Below are positions 15,534 to 23,564 of a DNA stretch of 64,000 bases, piece after piece. The notes below the pieces were generated by a model. The model saw nothing but the letters and a program-made list of their open reading frames with translations, was not told where the DNA came from and did no database searches. Position 1 is the stretch's first letter, and every line of letters starts with the position of its first letter. The stretch spans positions 310,001 through 374,000 of the forward strand of contig NZ_JABBYG020000002.1 of NCBI RefSeq assembly GCF_012935325.2, given 5' to 3'. Position numbers and translations under genes: made by a program. This DNA is from Paenibacillus sp. PL91 (GTDB lineage Bacteria > Bacillota > Bacilli > Paenibacillales > Paenibacillaceae).

Positions 15534-16307
15534 TTAGGTCAGAAGTATAGCGCGTATTGCCGGGTCCCAGCTGACAGCAAGCCCTAGCTCCGTTGCCAAA
15601 GCTCGTACCTGAACATAGCCCGTTGCTTCTGACAAAATGGATTCAAGCTCTTTGCCATTTACGGTTACCTCTGTTCCTGTCCAACTAATCTTCGCCCCCA
15701 GCGCTTCGCCAAGCACCCTTGCAGGTACCCAAGTTACCCCATTTAACAGGTAACCGTCCGAGATCACCTTACCCTTATATTCAACCGCAACATGCTCCGC
15801 ATCCCCCAGCTTCTCCGGTTTTGGCACCTGCTGAACGCTTATAGCGTCATATTTTTTCAAATTATACTGTGCAATAACAGCTTTTAATTTAGCTGGATAT
15901 GCTGGATCCGTTGCGTAGCCGCATGCAAACAGCATATCTGCTTGCTGCTCGGGCGTTACAGCACGGCGAACGCGCTCATAGCGAGGAGATGCGAGCAGCA
16001 AGTCCAAATCCTTATAGAAATCGTACACGCTGTCGTAGGCTCGAAATGCGGCTTGTGTTTTTAAGCTGCGCCCGTCAATAACCTCCCAAGTTCCTTTTAC
16101 AACCGCTCTACCATGCCAATATGCATTCGTCTGACCACTGCCAACCTTAATGCCGCCTAAGTTATTCCAAGCATGAATGACTCCTCCCGTTTCGAGAAGG
16201 TTTTGCGCTAACCGCACGGATGGAAACATCGGCGAGCCTTCTCGCTTTACCCTTAAAACAGTTGGCGCCAATGTCTCGATAAATTGTTCCTTTGTGAGCT
16301 TTGCCAT
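15534..16307 (-). CDS. glucosaminidase (FlgJ/LytG-type) with C-terminal copper-amine-oxidase-N-like domain
   Basis: 257 aa. Residues about 8-140 match the mannosyl-glycoprotein endo-beta-N-acetylglucosaminidase domain, which cuts peptidoglycan glycan strands (SVRLAQNLLETGG with the catalytic Glu, WNNLGGIKV, FRAYDSVYDFYKDL, CGYATDPAYPAKL). Residues about 170-257 resemble the Cu-amine-oxidase N-terminal-like wall domain of Paenibacillus proteins (GYLLNGVTWVPARVLGEALG). No signal peptide is visible. AAAGGAG before ATG 16307 rules out the upstream extension to 16454. Confidence 0.85.
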   Translation of the reverse strand: MAKLTKEQFIETLAPTVLRVKREGSPMFPSVRLAQNLLETGGVIHAWNNLGGIKVGSGQTNAYWHGRAVVKGTWEVIDGRSLKTQAAFRAYDSVYDFYKDLDLLLASPRYERVRRAVTPEQQADMLFACGYATDPAYPAKLKAVIAQYNLKKYDAISVQQVPKPEKLGDAEHVAVEYKGKVISDGYLLNGVTWVPARVLGEALGAKISWTGTEVTVNGKELESILSEATGYVQVRALATELGLAVSWDPAIRAILLT

Positions 16308-16428
16308 CGTCCCACTCCTTTCTGCCTTCCTTGTGCCCTGGCATATTACCCTGTCCTTATTTGTATGCTGCGGCAACGGCTTTGGCAATGGACAAAGCGG
16401 TACGATTGACGATTGCCGCAAACAAAGC

Positions 16429-16471
16429 GAAGGCTGCCTTATAGAATTATTCATTCTACAGGGCAGCCTTC
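16429..16471 (-). terminator. hairpin ending the thi/TatD operon
   Basis: GAAGGCTGCC and GGCAGCCTTC with an inner stem TAGAAT/ATTCTA, 11 bases after the TatD stop. The minus-strand tail is GCTTTGTTTG. Confidence 0.65.
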
Positions 16472-16481
16472 ATTTAGTCGA

Positions 16482-17339
16482 TTAGAGTCCGTAAAAACGC
16501 CGCGTGTTCGCCAGCAAAATCTTAGCGGCCTCAGGAGCGGGTAGCCGCTTAATGTCCGCAATATGTCTCGCTGCATCGGCAGCCATGGCAGGGCGCGTCG
16601 GCTTGCCGGCATAAGGTCCCTCGAATGGCCACGGCCCGTCCGTCTCGACCATCAACTGCTCGATCGGATACTGTACGGCAAGCTGTTGAATTTCCTCCTC
16701 GTAAGCAACGTCCGGCGTAACCGAAACCATATAACCGCTCGCCGCCATTCGGCGAACGACATCCTCGCTGCCCTTGAACCAGTGAAAATGCGCCCTGCGA
16801 ACGCCATGTCTCTCCAATATATCACAAGCTTTGGCCGCATCCTCATATACCGCATGCAGCACAATCGGGCGATCCAGCTCACTGGCAAGTGCCGCGAAGC
16901 GCTCAAGCAGCTCCAAATACGGCTTTTCGTCAAATGGCATACCCGCTTGTGAGGCTTCTAACCGCGTATAATACGGCAGTCCGACCTCTCCGATCGCAAA
17001 ACGCTCGCCCGCTGTATGTCGCAAGCGAATCCATGAGAACAGCTCGTCCAGCTCCGCTTCGGAAGGGAGCGGCTGCTCCGGATGAAAGCCATACGCCGGA
17101 TGAACCCGTCCATCGTAGCGCTGAGCGATTTCGCGGTTCAAGACCGAGGATTGCAGATGCATAGAGACAGCAACTACCGCCTCAACGCCTTCAGCGAAGG
17201 CAGCAGCAAGCAGCGCCTCCCTCTCCTCCTCCGCATACAAATCCACGTGAAGATGGGCATCCATCCATAAGCCAGCTGGTGAAGCAGCCTCTAAGCTCGA
17301 ACGCTTCTCAGGCTGATTTTCGCCTAATGCTTTTGCCAT
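16482..17339 (-). CDS. TatD-family metal-dependent hydrolase in a thiamine-precursor operon
   Basis: 285 aa. The full TatD metal site is visible: DAHLHVD (27-33), GEVGLPYY, VLHAVYED, HFHWFKG and the final ETDGPW. Members are Mg-dependent nucleases or amidohydrolase-fold hydrolases. The ORF starts four bases after the thiZ stop, with GGAGGAG upstream, so it is the last gene of the TPP-riboswitch operon. In other bacilli the amidohydrolase YlmB accompanies thiXYZ to deformylate the imported pyrimidine; this enzyme could fill that role, an inference from context alone. Confidence 0.85.
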   Translation of the reverse strand: MAKALGENQPEKRSSLEAASPAGLWMDAHLHVDLYAEEEREALLAAAFAEGVEAVVAVSMHLQSSVLNREIAQRYDGRVHPAYGFHPEQPLPSEAELDELFSWIRLRHTAGERFAIGEVGLPYYTRLEASQAGMPFDEKPYLELLERFAALASELDRPIVLHAVYEDAAKACDILERHGVRRAHFHWFKGSEDVVRRMAASGYMVSVTPDVAYEEEIQQLAVQYPIEQLMVETDGPWPFEGPYAGKPTRPAMAADAARHIADIKRLPAPEAAKILLANTRRFYGL

Positions 17340-17342
17340 CTG

Positions 17343-18137
17343 TTAGCTCTCCTCCTTCGCGCCGACCTTAAGCAGCTCATAAATCTGCTGCTTCAATGTA
17401 TTGAACCGCGGATCTGTCCATAATGACTCATGTCGCGGACGCACGAACGGAACCTGGAATTCCTCCAACACCACAGCGGGTGAAGCGGAAAGCACGATAA
17501 TCCGATCGGAAAGAAACAAGGCTTCCTCAATGCTATGCGTAACGAGCAGCACCGATCTGCGATTTCGCTCCCAGATCGACATGAGCCATTGCTGCATTTG
17601 CATCCGTGTCAACGCATCCAAAGCTCCAAACGGCTCATCCAGCAGCATCAGGCGCTGCGGCGCAAGCAATGCCCGAAGAAACGATACCCGCTGCTGCATG
17701 CCGCCGGATAACACATGCGGATAGGCATCCGCATATTCATGCAGTTCGATTCGCTCCAGCCATTCCCTCGTTTTCTCCTTCGCGATCTTACGGTCAACGC
17801 CAGAAATCGCAAGCGACAGCTCGATATTGCCCGCAACGGTTTGCCAGGGCAGCAGCGACGATTGCTGCGGCATATAAGAGATATGTCCGCGTTCGCCTGT
17901 CGTCTGCTTGCCGTCGATCCAGATCTCGCCTTCCGATGGCCGCTCCAAGCCGCCAATGACTTGAAACAAGGTTGTTTTCCCGCTGCCGGAGGGCCCTACG
18001 ATGGACACGAATTCTCCATCTGCTACGGAAAATGATAGGCCTGCCAGCACCTCTTTCGTGGATGACCCTCGGCCAAACTGCTTCCGAATGCCCTGCACCT
18101 GCAGCGTCGCCTGTAAATTCTCACCCTTATTGCTCAT
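17343..18137 (-). CDS. thiZ: ABC transporter ATP-binding protein, thiamine-precursor uptake (ThiZ)
   Basis: 264 aa ABC ATPase: Walker A GPSGSGKTT (48-56), Q-loop YMPQQSSLLPW, signature LSGGMQQR, Walker B LMLLDEPFGALD and switch His in VTHSIEEA. This is the nitrate/sulfonate/taurine/HMP type that pairs with the NMT1/THI5-like binding protein encoded in the same operon. AGGTGAG precedes the ATG; three bases separate it from thiX. Powers import at the inner face of the membrane. Confidence 0.9.
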   Translation of the reverse strand: MSNKGENLQATLQVQGIRKQFGRGSSTKEVLAGLSFSVADGEFVSIVGPSGSGKTTLFQVIGGLERPSEGEIWIDGKQTTGERGHISYMPQQSSLLPWQTVAGNIELSLAISGVDRKIAKEKTREWLERIELHEYADAYPHVLSGGMQQRVSFLRALLAPQRLMLLDEPFGALDALTRMQMQQWLMSIWERNRRSVLLVTHSIEEALFLSDRIIVLSASPAVVLEEFQVPFVRPRHESLWTDPRFNTLKQQIYELLKVGAKEES

Positions 18138-18140
18138 TCG

Positions 18141-18914
18141 CTATCTCACCTCTTTCTCAGGGCGCCAGCGAATGACTAGGCGCTCTGCTATGGTGATTAG
18201 CCCGAATAGCGCTAAGCTGATCGCTACGATAATAATGACCGAAGCAAACACGCGGTCAGGCATAAACCCTTTGAACGAAATGATCATGAATGCGCCGAGC
18301 CCTTTGTTCGTGCCTATCCATTCGGCCACAACTGCGCTTAGCACGCTGTAGGAGGCTGCGATTTTTAAGCCGGAAAATAAATGTACGATCGCATGAGGAA
18401 GCTCCAATTGCCAAAACAACTGCCATTTACGTATGCCGATCATTTGCAAATAATTGCGAAGCTGTGCATCGGTGTTCATTAATCCGCTCAGCATCGCAAC
18501 TGTAATCGGGAAGAAGCACACCATGATGACAAGCAGCACCTTTGGCAGCATCCCCCAGCCCAGCAGCATCGTCAGAATAGGCGCAATCGCAATAACCGGC
18601 ACGTTTTGCGACAAGACAAGCAAGGGATATACCGCCGTACGTACGCCGGGAATTAAATGCAGCAAAGCGGCGAGCACGAAGCCCACCGCCGATCCTCCTA
18701 CAAAGCCGAGCAGCATGATTCGCACTGTCGCTCCCGTATGTTCCATTAGCCTCGGCCATATTTCAATCGCTTCCTGCACGATTGAAATCGGCGACGGAAT
18801 GAGCCATTCTTGAAATAATCCAAGCGAGGCTGCTGCCTGCCAGCAAGCCAGCAGCGTGATAAGCACTGCGGCTGGAGGCCATATTTGGGGCCAAAATGTT
18901 CTCCTATTGCCCAT
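18141..18914 (-). CDS. thiX: ABC transporter permease, thiamine-precursor uptake (ThiX)
   Basis: 257 aa with six to seven membrane segments. It has the coupling-loop motif of binding-protein-dependent permeases of the TauC/SsuC/ThiX family (QMIGIRKWQLFWQLELPHA and LKIAASYSVLSAVVAEWIG). Its start overlaps the preceding gene by 11 bases, indicating translational coupling. The ribosome site is weak, as expected for a coupled gene. Riboswitch control assigns the substrate to thiamine or its pyrimidine precursor. Confidence 0.9.
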   Translation of the reverse strand: MGNRRTFWPQIWPPAAVLITLLACWQAAASLGLFQEWLIPSPISIVQEAIEIWPRLMEHTGATVRIMLLGFVGGSAVGFVLAALLHLIPGVRTAVYPLLVLSQNVPVIAIAPILTMLLGWGMLPKVLLVIMVCFFPITVAMLSGLMNTDAQLRNYLQMIGIRKWQLFWQLELPHAIVHLFSGLKIAASYSVLSAVVAEWIGTNKGLGAFMIISFKGFMPDRVFASVIIIVAISLALFGLITIAERLVIRWRPEKEVR

Positions 18915-19206
18915 CTGGATATTTCTCGAGCAGCCTGCCCATCGAAGCGCCGCTTGCCGGATTGTAGTAAATTTTAATTTGTGAAATAACAGACGGGCAG
19001 CCCATCTCCGTCATCGCTTCGCTCATCGACTGCACGACGCTCAGCAGATGGCTAAGCTCGCCTTCCATCGTTGTTTCAAGCGGTGCGACGCGGTACGGGA
19101 CCCCCGCCGCTTTGATGATCTCGATTGCCCGATCCACGTAAGGAATGACACTTTCGCCGCCCGGCGTTGTCGGCAGTATTTGAATGCTTACCAATGCGTT
19201 AGCCAT
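18904..19206 (-). CDS. thiamine-binding protein (MTH1187/YkoF-like, DUF77)
   Basis: 100 aa. It matches the small thiamine-binding family: MANALVSIQILPTTPGGES start, IPYVDRAIEIIKAAGVPYRV, and LETTMEGELSHLL. Members bind thiamine or hydroxymethylpyrimidine in the cytoplasm and are often next to its transporter. No membrane or signal segment. It lies between the binding protein and permease genes. Confidence 0.88.
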   Translation of the reverse strand: MANALVSIQILPTTPGGESVIPYVDRAIEIIKAAGVPYRVAPLETTMEGELSHLLSVVQSMSEAMTEMGCPSVISQIKIYYNPASGASMGRLLEKYPDGQ

Positions 19207-19281
19207 ATGAATTCCTTCTTTCTCATCGTTGTTGGCGAAAGCGGCAGGTGCTGCCGCCTTCTTATCCTTGCATGATAACGC

Positions 19282-20328
19282 TTATTCCGGCAAAAACTCG
19301 TTCGTGAAAGCTTTGTCCGCTTCAAGCTCCTTCTCCAGCAGCTTGTGCTCAAACATCCAGCTCGCGTAATTTTCCCATACGCTAAGCTTTTGCTCGCCCC
19401 AACGCGGCGCGTCATCCTGATATTTCGGGCTCAGCCACTTCTGGCTTGCGCGCACAAGCTCCGCATTCAAATCAGGCTCGGCTTTAATCAAAATCTCTGC
19501 CGCGTCCTCCGGATTGTCAATCGCGTATTGGTAGCCTTTTGCTGCGGCAGCCGTGAACGCTTTGACCACTTCAGGCTTATCCTTAATCATCGTCTCGTTC
19601 GTCGCAAGCACTGGCGTATAGTAATCCAGTTTGTCGCTGTAATCGGTCAAATAAACCATGTTGATCTTTTCGCCGCGAAGCTCAGCTTCCACGCCTGTCC
19701 ATGCATAATAGATCCATGCAAAATCAATATCTTTCTTAACTGCCGTGAAGAAGTCGCTGTCGCCAATGCTGATCAGGTTGACCTTGCTGACATCCGCACC
19801 CTTCTCCTGCATAATGGATTGAATGACCGCTTCCTCGACAGGAGCGCCCCAGCCGCCGTAGGTTTTGCCTTCGAACTTCTCCGGCGAATCGATCCCCTTA
19901 GCAAGCGGAGACGCGAAGCCTGAGGTGTTATGCTGAATAACCGCTGCGATCGATACGAGCGGCACGCCCGCAATCCGAGCCATCGTGATCGACTCCTGAT
20001 AGCTTACGCCGAACTGCACGCTGCCAGTCGCTACCATTTGGTCGGCGCCGCTTTGCCCTGGCTGTATAATTTCAACGTCAAGTCCCTGCTCTTTAAAAAA
20101 ACCTTTATCTCTAGCTACATAAAGCCCGGTATGATTCGTATTAGGCGTCCAGTCCAGTACAACCTGCACCTTCTCTAGCGGCTTGTCCGCTGCTCCCTCT
20201 TGCTCTTGCGGCTCCTTGCTCGCTTCCGGCGCATTGTTGTTTGTGCCGCAGCCGGCCAGCGCCATGACGAACACGAGCATTGCGGCTACGATTCTCCACG
20301 ATTGTTGCCCCGTTTTCTTCTGGTTCAT
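19282..20328 (-). CDS. thiY: ABC substrate-binding lipoprotein, thiamine-precursor uptake (ThiY, NMT1/THI5-like)
   Basis: 348 aa. Lipoprotein signal ending LAGC (Cys about 27), then an Ala/Glu linker and the THI5/NMT1-like fold: VVLDWTPNTNHTGLYVARDKG, IIQPGQSGADQMVATGSVQFG, and KTYGGWGAPVEEAVI. In Bacillus, ThiY binds formylaminopyrimidine, a thiamine breakdown product that is salvaged. First gene after the TPP riboswitch and its terminator, so thiamine pyrophosphate should repress it. Confidence 0.92.
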   Translation of the reverse strand: MNQKKTGQQSWRIVAAMLVFVMALAGCGTNNNAPEASKEPQEQEGAADKPLEKVQVVLDWTPNTNHTGLYVARDKGFFKEQGLDVEIIQPGQSGADQMVATGSVQFGVSYQESITMARIAGVPLVSIAAVIQHNTSGFASPLAKGIDSPEKFEGKTYGGWGAPVEEAVIQSIMQEKGADVSKVNLISIGDSDFFTAVKKDIDFAWIYYAWTGVEAELRGEKINMVYLTDYSDKLDYYTPVLATNETMIKDKPEVVKAFTAAAAKGYQYAIDNPEDAAEILIKAEPDLNAELVRASQKWLSPKYQDDAPRWGEQKLSVWENYASWMFEHKLLEKELEADKAFTNEFLPE

Positions 20329-20405
20329 GATGTGTTTGTTCCCCTCTCACTGCTTCTATTTGTATAAGATGACGAGTCCGTATCGGTATCCGGTTCAGCA
20401 ACAAC

Positions 20406-20436
20406 AAAAAAAGCGTCCCCCTAATCCGGAGGACGC
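20406..20436 (-). terminator. attenuator terminator of the TPP riboswitch
   Basis: GCGTCCTCC, loop GGATTA, GGGGGACGC, then seven T on the minus strand. It lies between the THI box and thiY, so TPP binding probably acts through transcription termination. Confidence 0.85.
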
Positions 20437-20512
20437 CATATAATCGGCTGTGCAGCTGCTTGCAGCAAAGACTTGATCGCTGTGATCGAGCTTGCTGAAT
20501 AAACAGAGCTTC

Positions 20513-20603
20513 TGTCCCTACGCTGGCATTATCCAGATCAGGTTTAACGGGTCGGAATTGTACAGATAATTCCCTCTCAGCCGGCCTAACCAGCTCCCCG
20601 GAA
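20513..20603 (-). promoter_or_regulatory. TPP riboswitch (THI box)
   Basis: Minus-strand landmarks of the aptamer in order: CCGGGGAGCTGG, GGCTGAGAGGG, GACCCGTTAAACCTGATCTG, and GGATAATGCCAGCGTAGGGA. All are the conserved THI-box segments. Binds thiamine pyrophosphate and controls the thi operon. Confidence 0.97.
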
Positions 20604-20667
20604 CGTATTCGGTTCGTCAACACCTTCAATTGTATAGCAAAACCCGATCATAATGCTAGTATTTTTT

Positions 20668-20682
20668 TGAAAATGATTATCA
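20668..20682 (-). promoter_or_regulatory. Fur-like box upstream of the TPP riboswitch
   Basis: TGAAAATGATTATCA matches the Bacillus 7-1-7 Fur core TGATAATNATTATCA at 14 of 15 positions. It lies 65 bases before the riboswitch, where the thi promoter should be. No plus-strand gene starts nearby. Confidence 0.5.
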
Positions 20683-20846
20683 TCAAACTGCTTGCCGGCG
20701 CAATGTCGTTCATTTGGCGCAGCCAGCCTTCGCTCGCAGAAAATCTGGAGTCGTCGAACGCATTTTGCCCATACACAGCGTTGACCGCCTAGTGCTGAAC
20801 GAGCTTTCCACTCTGCTCTGCCGTACACTATTCAAAGCAGCGTATC

Positions 20847-22298
20847 CTATCCTTCCGCGCGAACACCCTCTCCCTCGGCGAGCGCATCCGTTTCCTCAGC
20901 CGCCTGCAGCGCTGCTGCGGAAGCAACGCGGCCATACACGAGCAGATAAGCGGCCGTAAGCTCATCCGCAATCGATTCATTCGTTACCTGTCCCAGCAGC
21001 CTGATATAGTCAAGCTGCTCCTGCGGTTTATGCTCGACTAGCGTCACCTTCGCGTATGCAAAGCCAGACTGCACGTACAGCTGCTTCACCTGCTGAAGCG
21101 TATACTGGGCTGCCGCTTGGCGCTGCGCTTTCGTATTCAAAGGGTCTAAATATTGCCGAATATTTTCAAAATAATATCGATTCGCGAAGCAGCCCATAAT
21201 CCAGCCTCCAGGCCTTAGCAGCCTGATTAAGCGCATCATCGACTGCGGCGTGCCGTAAGCATGGGCATGGGCATCCCCGACCAGAATGCCGTCCAGCCCT
21301 TCAGCAGGCAGCGTCCATTCTTCAGGCTCTTTCGAGCGGAACACTGTTATTCCTGACGCCTCGGCAACGCTCGCCGCTAGCTCGCTGTGCTCGACACCGT
21401 ACCATTTGGCCGCAGGGAATTGCTTCTTTAGATGATGGATCGTTGCCCCGCAGCCGCAGCCGATTTCCATGATAGAGCTATTCCCGCGCCTGTATTCATG
21501 GGATTCTCGTTGTATGACCGTGTTGAAATCCATTCGTATATGCGTCGCAGCATTCGGATCCATGCCCCATTTCGCCCTAAACACTTCCGCAGTGCCATTG
21601 AAGGCTTGTTGAAAGTGCTCCGGCTCATCCCTAAAGGTGACGCTGCCGTAATGGTGAATAAATGTATCTCCGCAAAGCATAAGCTTGTAGCCTGCCAGCC
21701 GCAGCCTCAAGCCGTAATCGTCGTTCTCGAAGCTGCCGATACCGAAGCTCTCGTCAAGCGGTCCGACCTTCTCCCACGCCTCCCGCCGCATAAGCAGGCA
21801 AAAGCCAATCAGCTTCACGCGCTCCTCCCACTTCGTTTTGTCGGGAAGCGCGTGCAGCGCGGAAGCGAACAGCTCCAGCTCCTCTATCGTCTTATATGCG
21901 GTCGGAATAGTCGTCCAGTAGGCTGCCGAGTTCGTAACGGGGCCAACCGCTCCAATCCTGTCATCGCTAAGCAAGCAGCGCTTTAATCCGTCAAGCCAGC
22001 CCGGCGTTGCGATCGTATCGTTATGCAGCAGCATGAGCAGCTCGCCCGAAGCTGCTGCAAGCCCTAAATTGCAGCCTTTAGGAAAACCTGCATTGAAACC
22101 GTTGTCGATTACGATGAGGTCCCTCTCGTTTTTTGCCCATTCCACCGTATGATCCGTCGATCCATTATCTACAATAATCAGCTCATAGCAGCCTCGCTGC
22201 GTATGCCGCCGAATGCTCTCCACGCATTGCTTCGTGTATTCAAGCTTATTGTAGGCAACAAGAATAATGCTTGTCATGCACCTATTGGCATCGCTCAC
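20847..22298 (-). CDS. GT2 glycosyltransferase fused to class I methyltransferase
   Basis: 483 aa. The N-terminal half is a family 2 glycosyltransferase (SIILVAYNKLEYTKQCVESI, IIVDNGSTDHT, and the metal-binding region LLHNDT). Residues about 255-450 form a SAM-dependent methyltransferase (IMEIGCGCGATIHHL, LDGILVGDAHAH, RLLRPGGWIMGCF). Such two-domain proteins usually modify surface glycans. GTG 22298 has an AGGGGG site at six bases and is preferred over 22313. It stands alone, with no glycan cluster around it, and no terminator was recognised. Confidence 0.85.
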   Translation of the reverse strand: MSDANRCMTSIILVAYNKLEYTKQCVESIRRHTQRGCYELIIVDNGSTDHTVEWAKNERDLIVIDNGFNAGFPKGCNLGLAAASGELLMLLHNDTIATPGWLDGLKRCLLSDDRIGAVGPVTNSAAYWTTIPTAYKTIEELELFASALHALPDKTKWEERVKLIGFCLLMRREAWEKVGPLDESFGIGSFENDDYGLRLRLAGYKLMLCGDTFIHHYGSVTFRDEPEHFQQAFNGTAEVFRAKWGMDPNAATHIRMDFNTVIQRESHEYRRGNSSIMEIGCGCGATIHHLKKQFPAAKWYGVEHSELAASVAEASGITVFRSKEPEEWTLPAEGLDGILVGDAHAHAYGTPQSMMRLIRLLRPGGWIMGCFANRYYFENIRQYLDPLNTKAQRQAAAQYTLQQVKQLYVQSGFAYAKVTLVEHKPQEQLDYIRLLGQVTNESIADELTAAYLLVYGRVASAAALQAAEETDALAEGEGVRAEG

Positions 22299-22315
22299 GC
22301 GTATCCCCCTCAAAC

Positions 22316-22390
22316 AAGCGTAAACGGCTTACGCAGTCCATTGGCGGCAAAAAGCTCGTTCCGCGATGAAAGATAAGCAGCTCATTAAGC
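22316..22390. repeat. dispersed repeat, copy A
   Basis: Begins AAGCGTAAACGGCT and contains GGCAAAAAGCTCGTTCCGC followed by ATAAGC. A second copy lies at 49750-49825. It is in the gap between the GT2 gene and the germination operon. Confidence 0.6.
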
Positions 22391-22465
22391 TCATATTTCA
22401 AGCTGTACCCATAAAATATGTCAGCTCAGCCGTTTCGGTGAGGAGTGCCTAGCAACTACCCGGTT

Positions 22466-23548
22466 CTATGCCGCTTTCTTATACTTCTTTCGTATGCCCA
22501 CGATCAGCATAAGCAGCGGGAGCAAAACTTGAAATATCGGGGCGACCTTCAGCGTAATGTCGAGGCCGACCCACATATGCACCGTATTATTCCTCTCCAA
22601 AAACGACGCGGCGTAGATAAGCAGGCCGATCGGCATGACGCAATACCGATAGGCGATGCCTGTTACCGCGTTAAACGTGAATACCGATGCCATGTACAGC
22701 GCCGTCATTTTGACATAGAGCCCGATAAACAGAAGCAGCGTTACAATGACATCCAGTCGCTCCAAAAAGTTAGCCAGCCTGATCAGCTGCACGACCTCAA
22801 GCAGCGGCAGCGCGGTAAGCGAAGCGAACTCGGGTCCAAGCACGCACAGCGTGAGCGCATTCATGAGGATAAGAAAAGCGGATACCCCAATATAAGCCCA
22901 ATAAGACACGCGTCCGATAATTTTTTTCTCGCTGACATGCTTCCAGAACACGAAGAAAATTATCATTTGCCCAAAGGGAAAGGACAGCAAATCGGGAAAT
23001 GCCGCCTTCACAACAGGCATAGCCCCATGCTCTAGGAGTGGAAGCAAATGCGTGATTTTCGGCAATCTGGCAATAAGCAAAAGTAGAATAATGAAAAAAT
23101 AACTAAGCGCTGCAATGGGAAACAGAAGCTGCACGACCCGGACAAACACTTCAAGCCCCTTGCTTACGGTGTAGGCCGCAGCGCTCAGAATTAGCAGCAT
23201 AATAATCCATTTTGGCGTAAAGGAAAGCAGCGCCATCATCGTAAGCTCGCCGACATCCCGCACGTTGCGCATCGATTCGTATGCAAACCATAAAGCATGG
23301 AGGATGCCAATAAAGCCGCCGATCCATTTGCCAAAATGCATGATGTAAAGCTCGGCAAGCTCCGATTCAGGAGAACGCTTCTGTACGCGAATATACATGA
23401 CAGTAAGCAGCAGGCCGGCAAGCGCTGCCAGCGTCATCGCCAACCATGCGTCCTGCTTTGCCTTGATGCCGAGCTCGAACAAAGGCGTGCTTCCTAGCAA
23501 AAAAACGATGACCAAAATAGAAAGCTGGTTTTTCCCGATCTGCTGCAT
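22466..23548 (-). CDS. spore germination permease, GerAB/GerKB type
   Basis: 360 aa integral membrane protein with about ten helices. It belongs to the endospore germination permease (APC-like) family, the B subunit of germinant receptors in the spore inner membrane, thought to bind the germinant. Last gene of an A-C-B operon, 16 bases after gerC. Length is normal. The germinant specificity cannot be read from sequence. Confidence 0.9.
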   Translation of the reverse strand: MQQIGKNQLSILVIVFLLGSTPLFELGIKAKQDAWLAMTLAALAGLLLTVMYIRVQKRSPESELAELYIMHFGKWIGGFIGILHALWFAYESMRNVRDVGELTMMALLSFTPKWIIMLLILSAAAYTVSKGLEVFVRVVQLLFPIAALSYFFIILLLLIARLPKITHLLPLLEHGAMPVVKAAFPDLLSFPFGQMIIFFVFWKHVSEKKIIGRVSYWAYIGVSAFLILMNALTLCVLGPEFASLTALPLLEVVQLIRLANFLERLDVIVTLLLFIGLYVKMTALYMASVFTFNAVTGIAYRYCVMPIGLLIYAASFLERNNTVHMWVGLDITLKVAPIFQVLLPLLMLIVGIRKKYKKAA

Positions 23549-23564
23549 ACGGTCTCCTTTCCGT

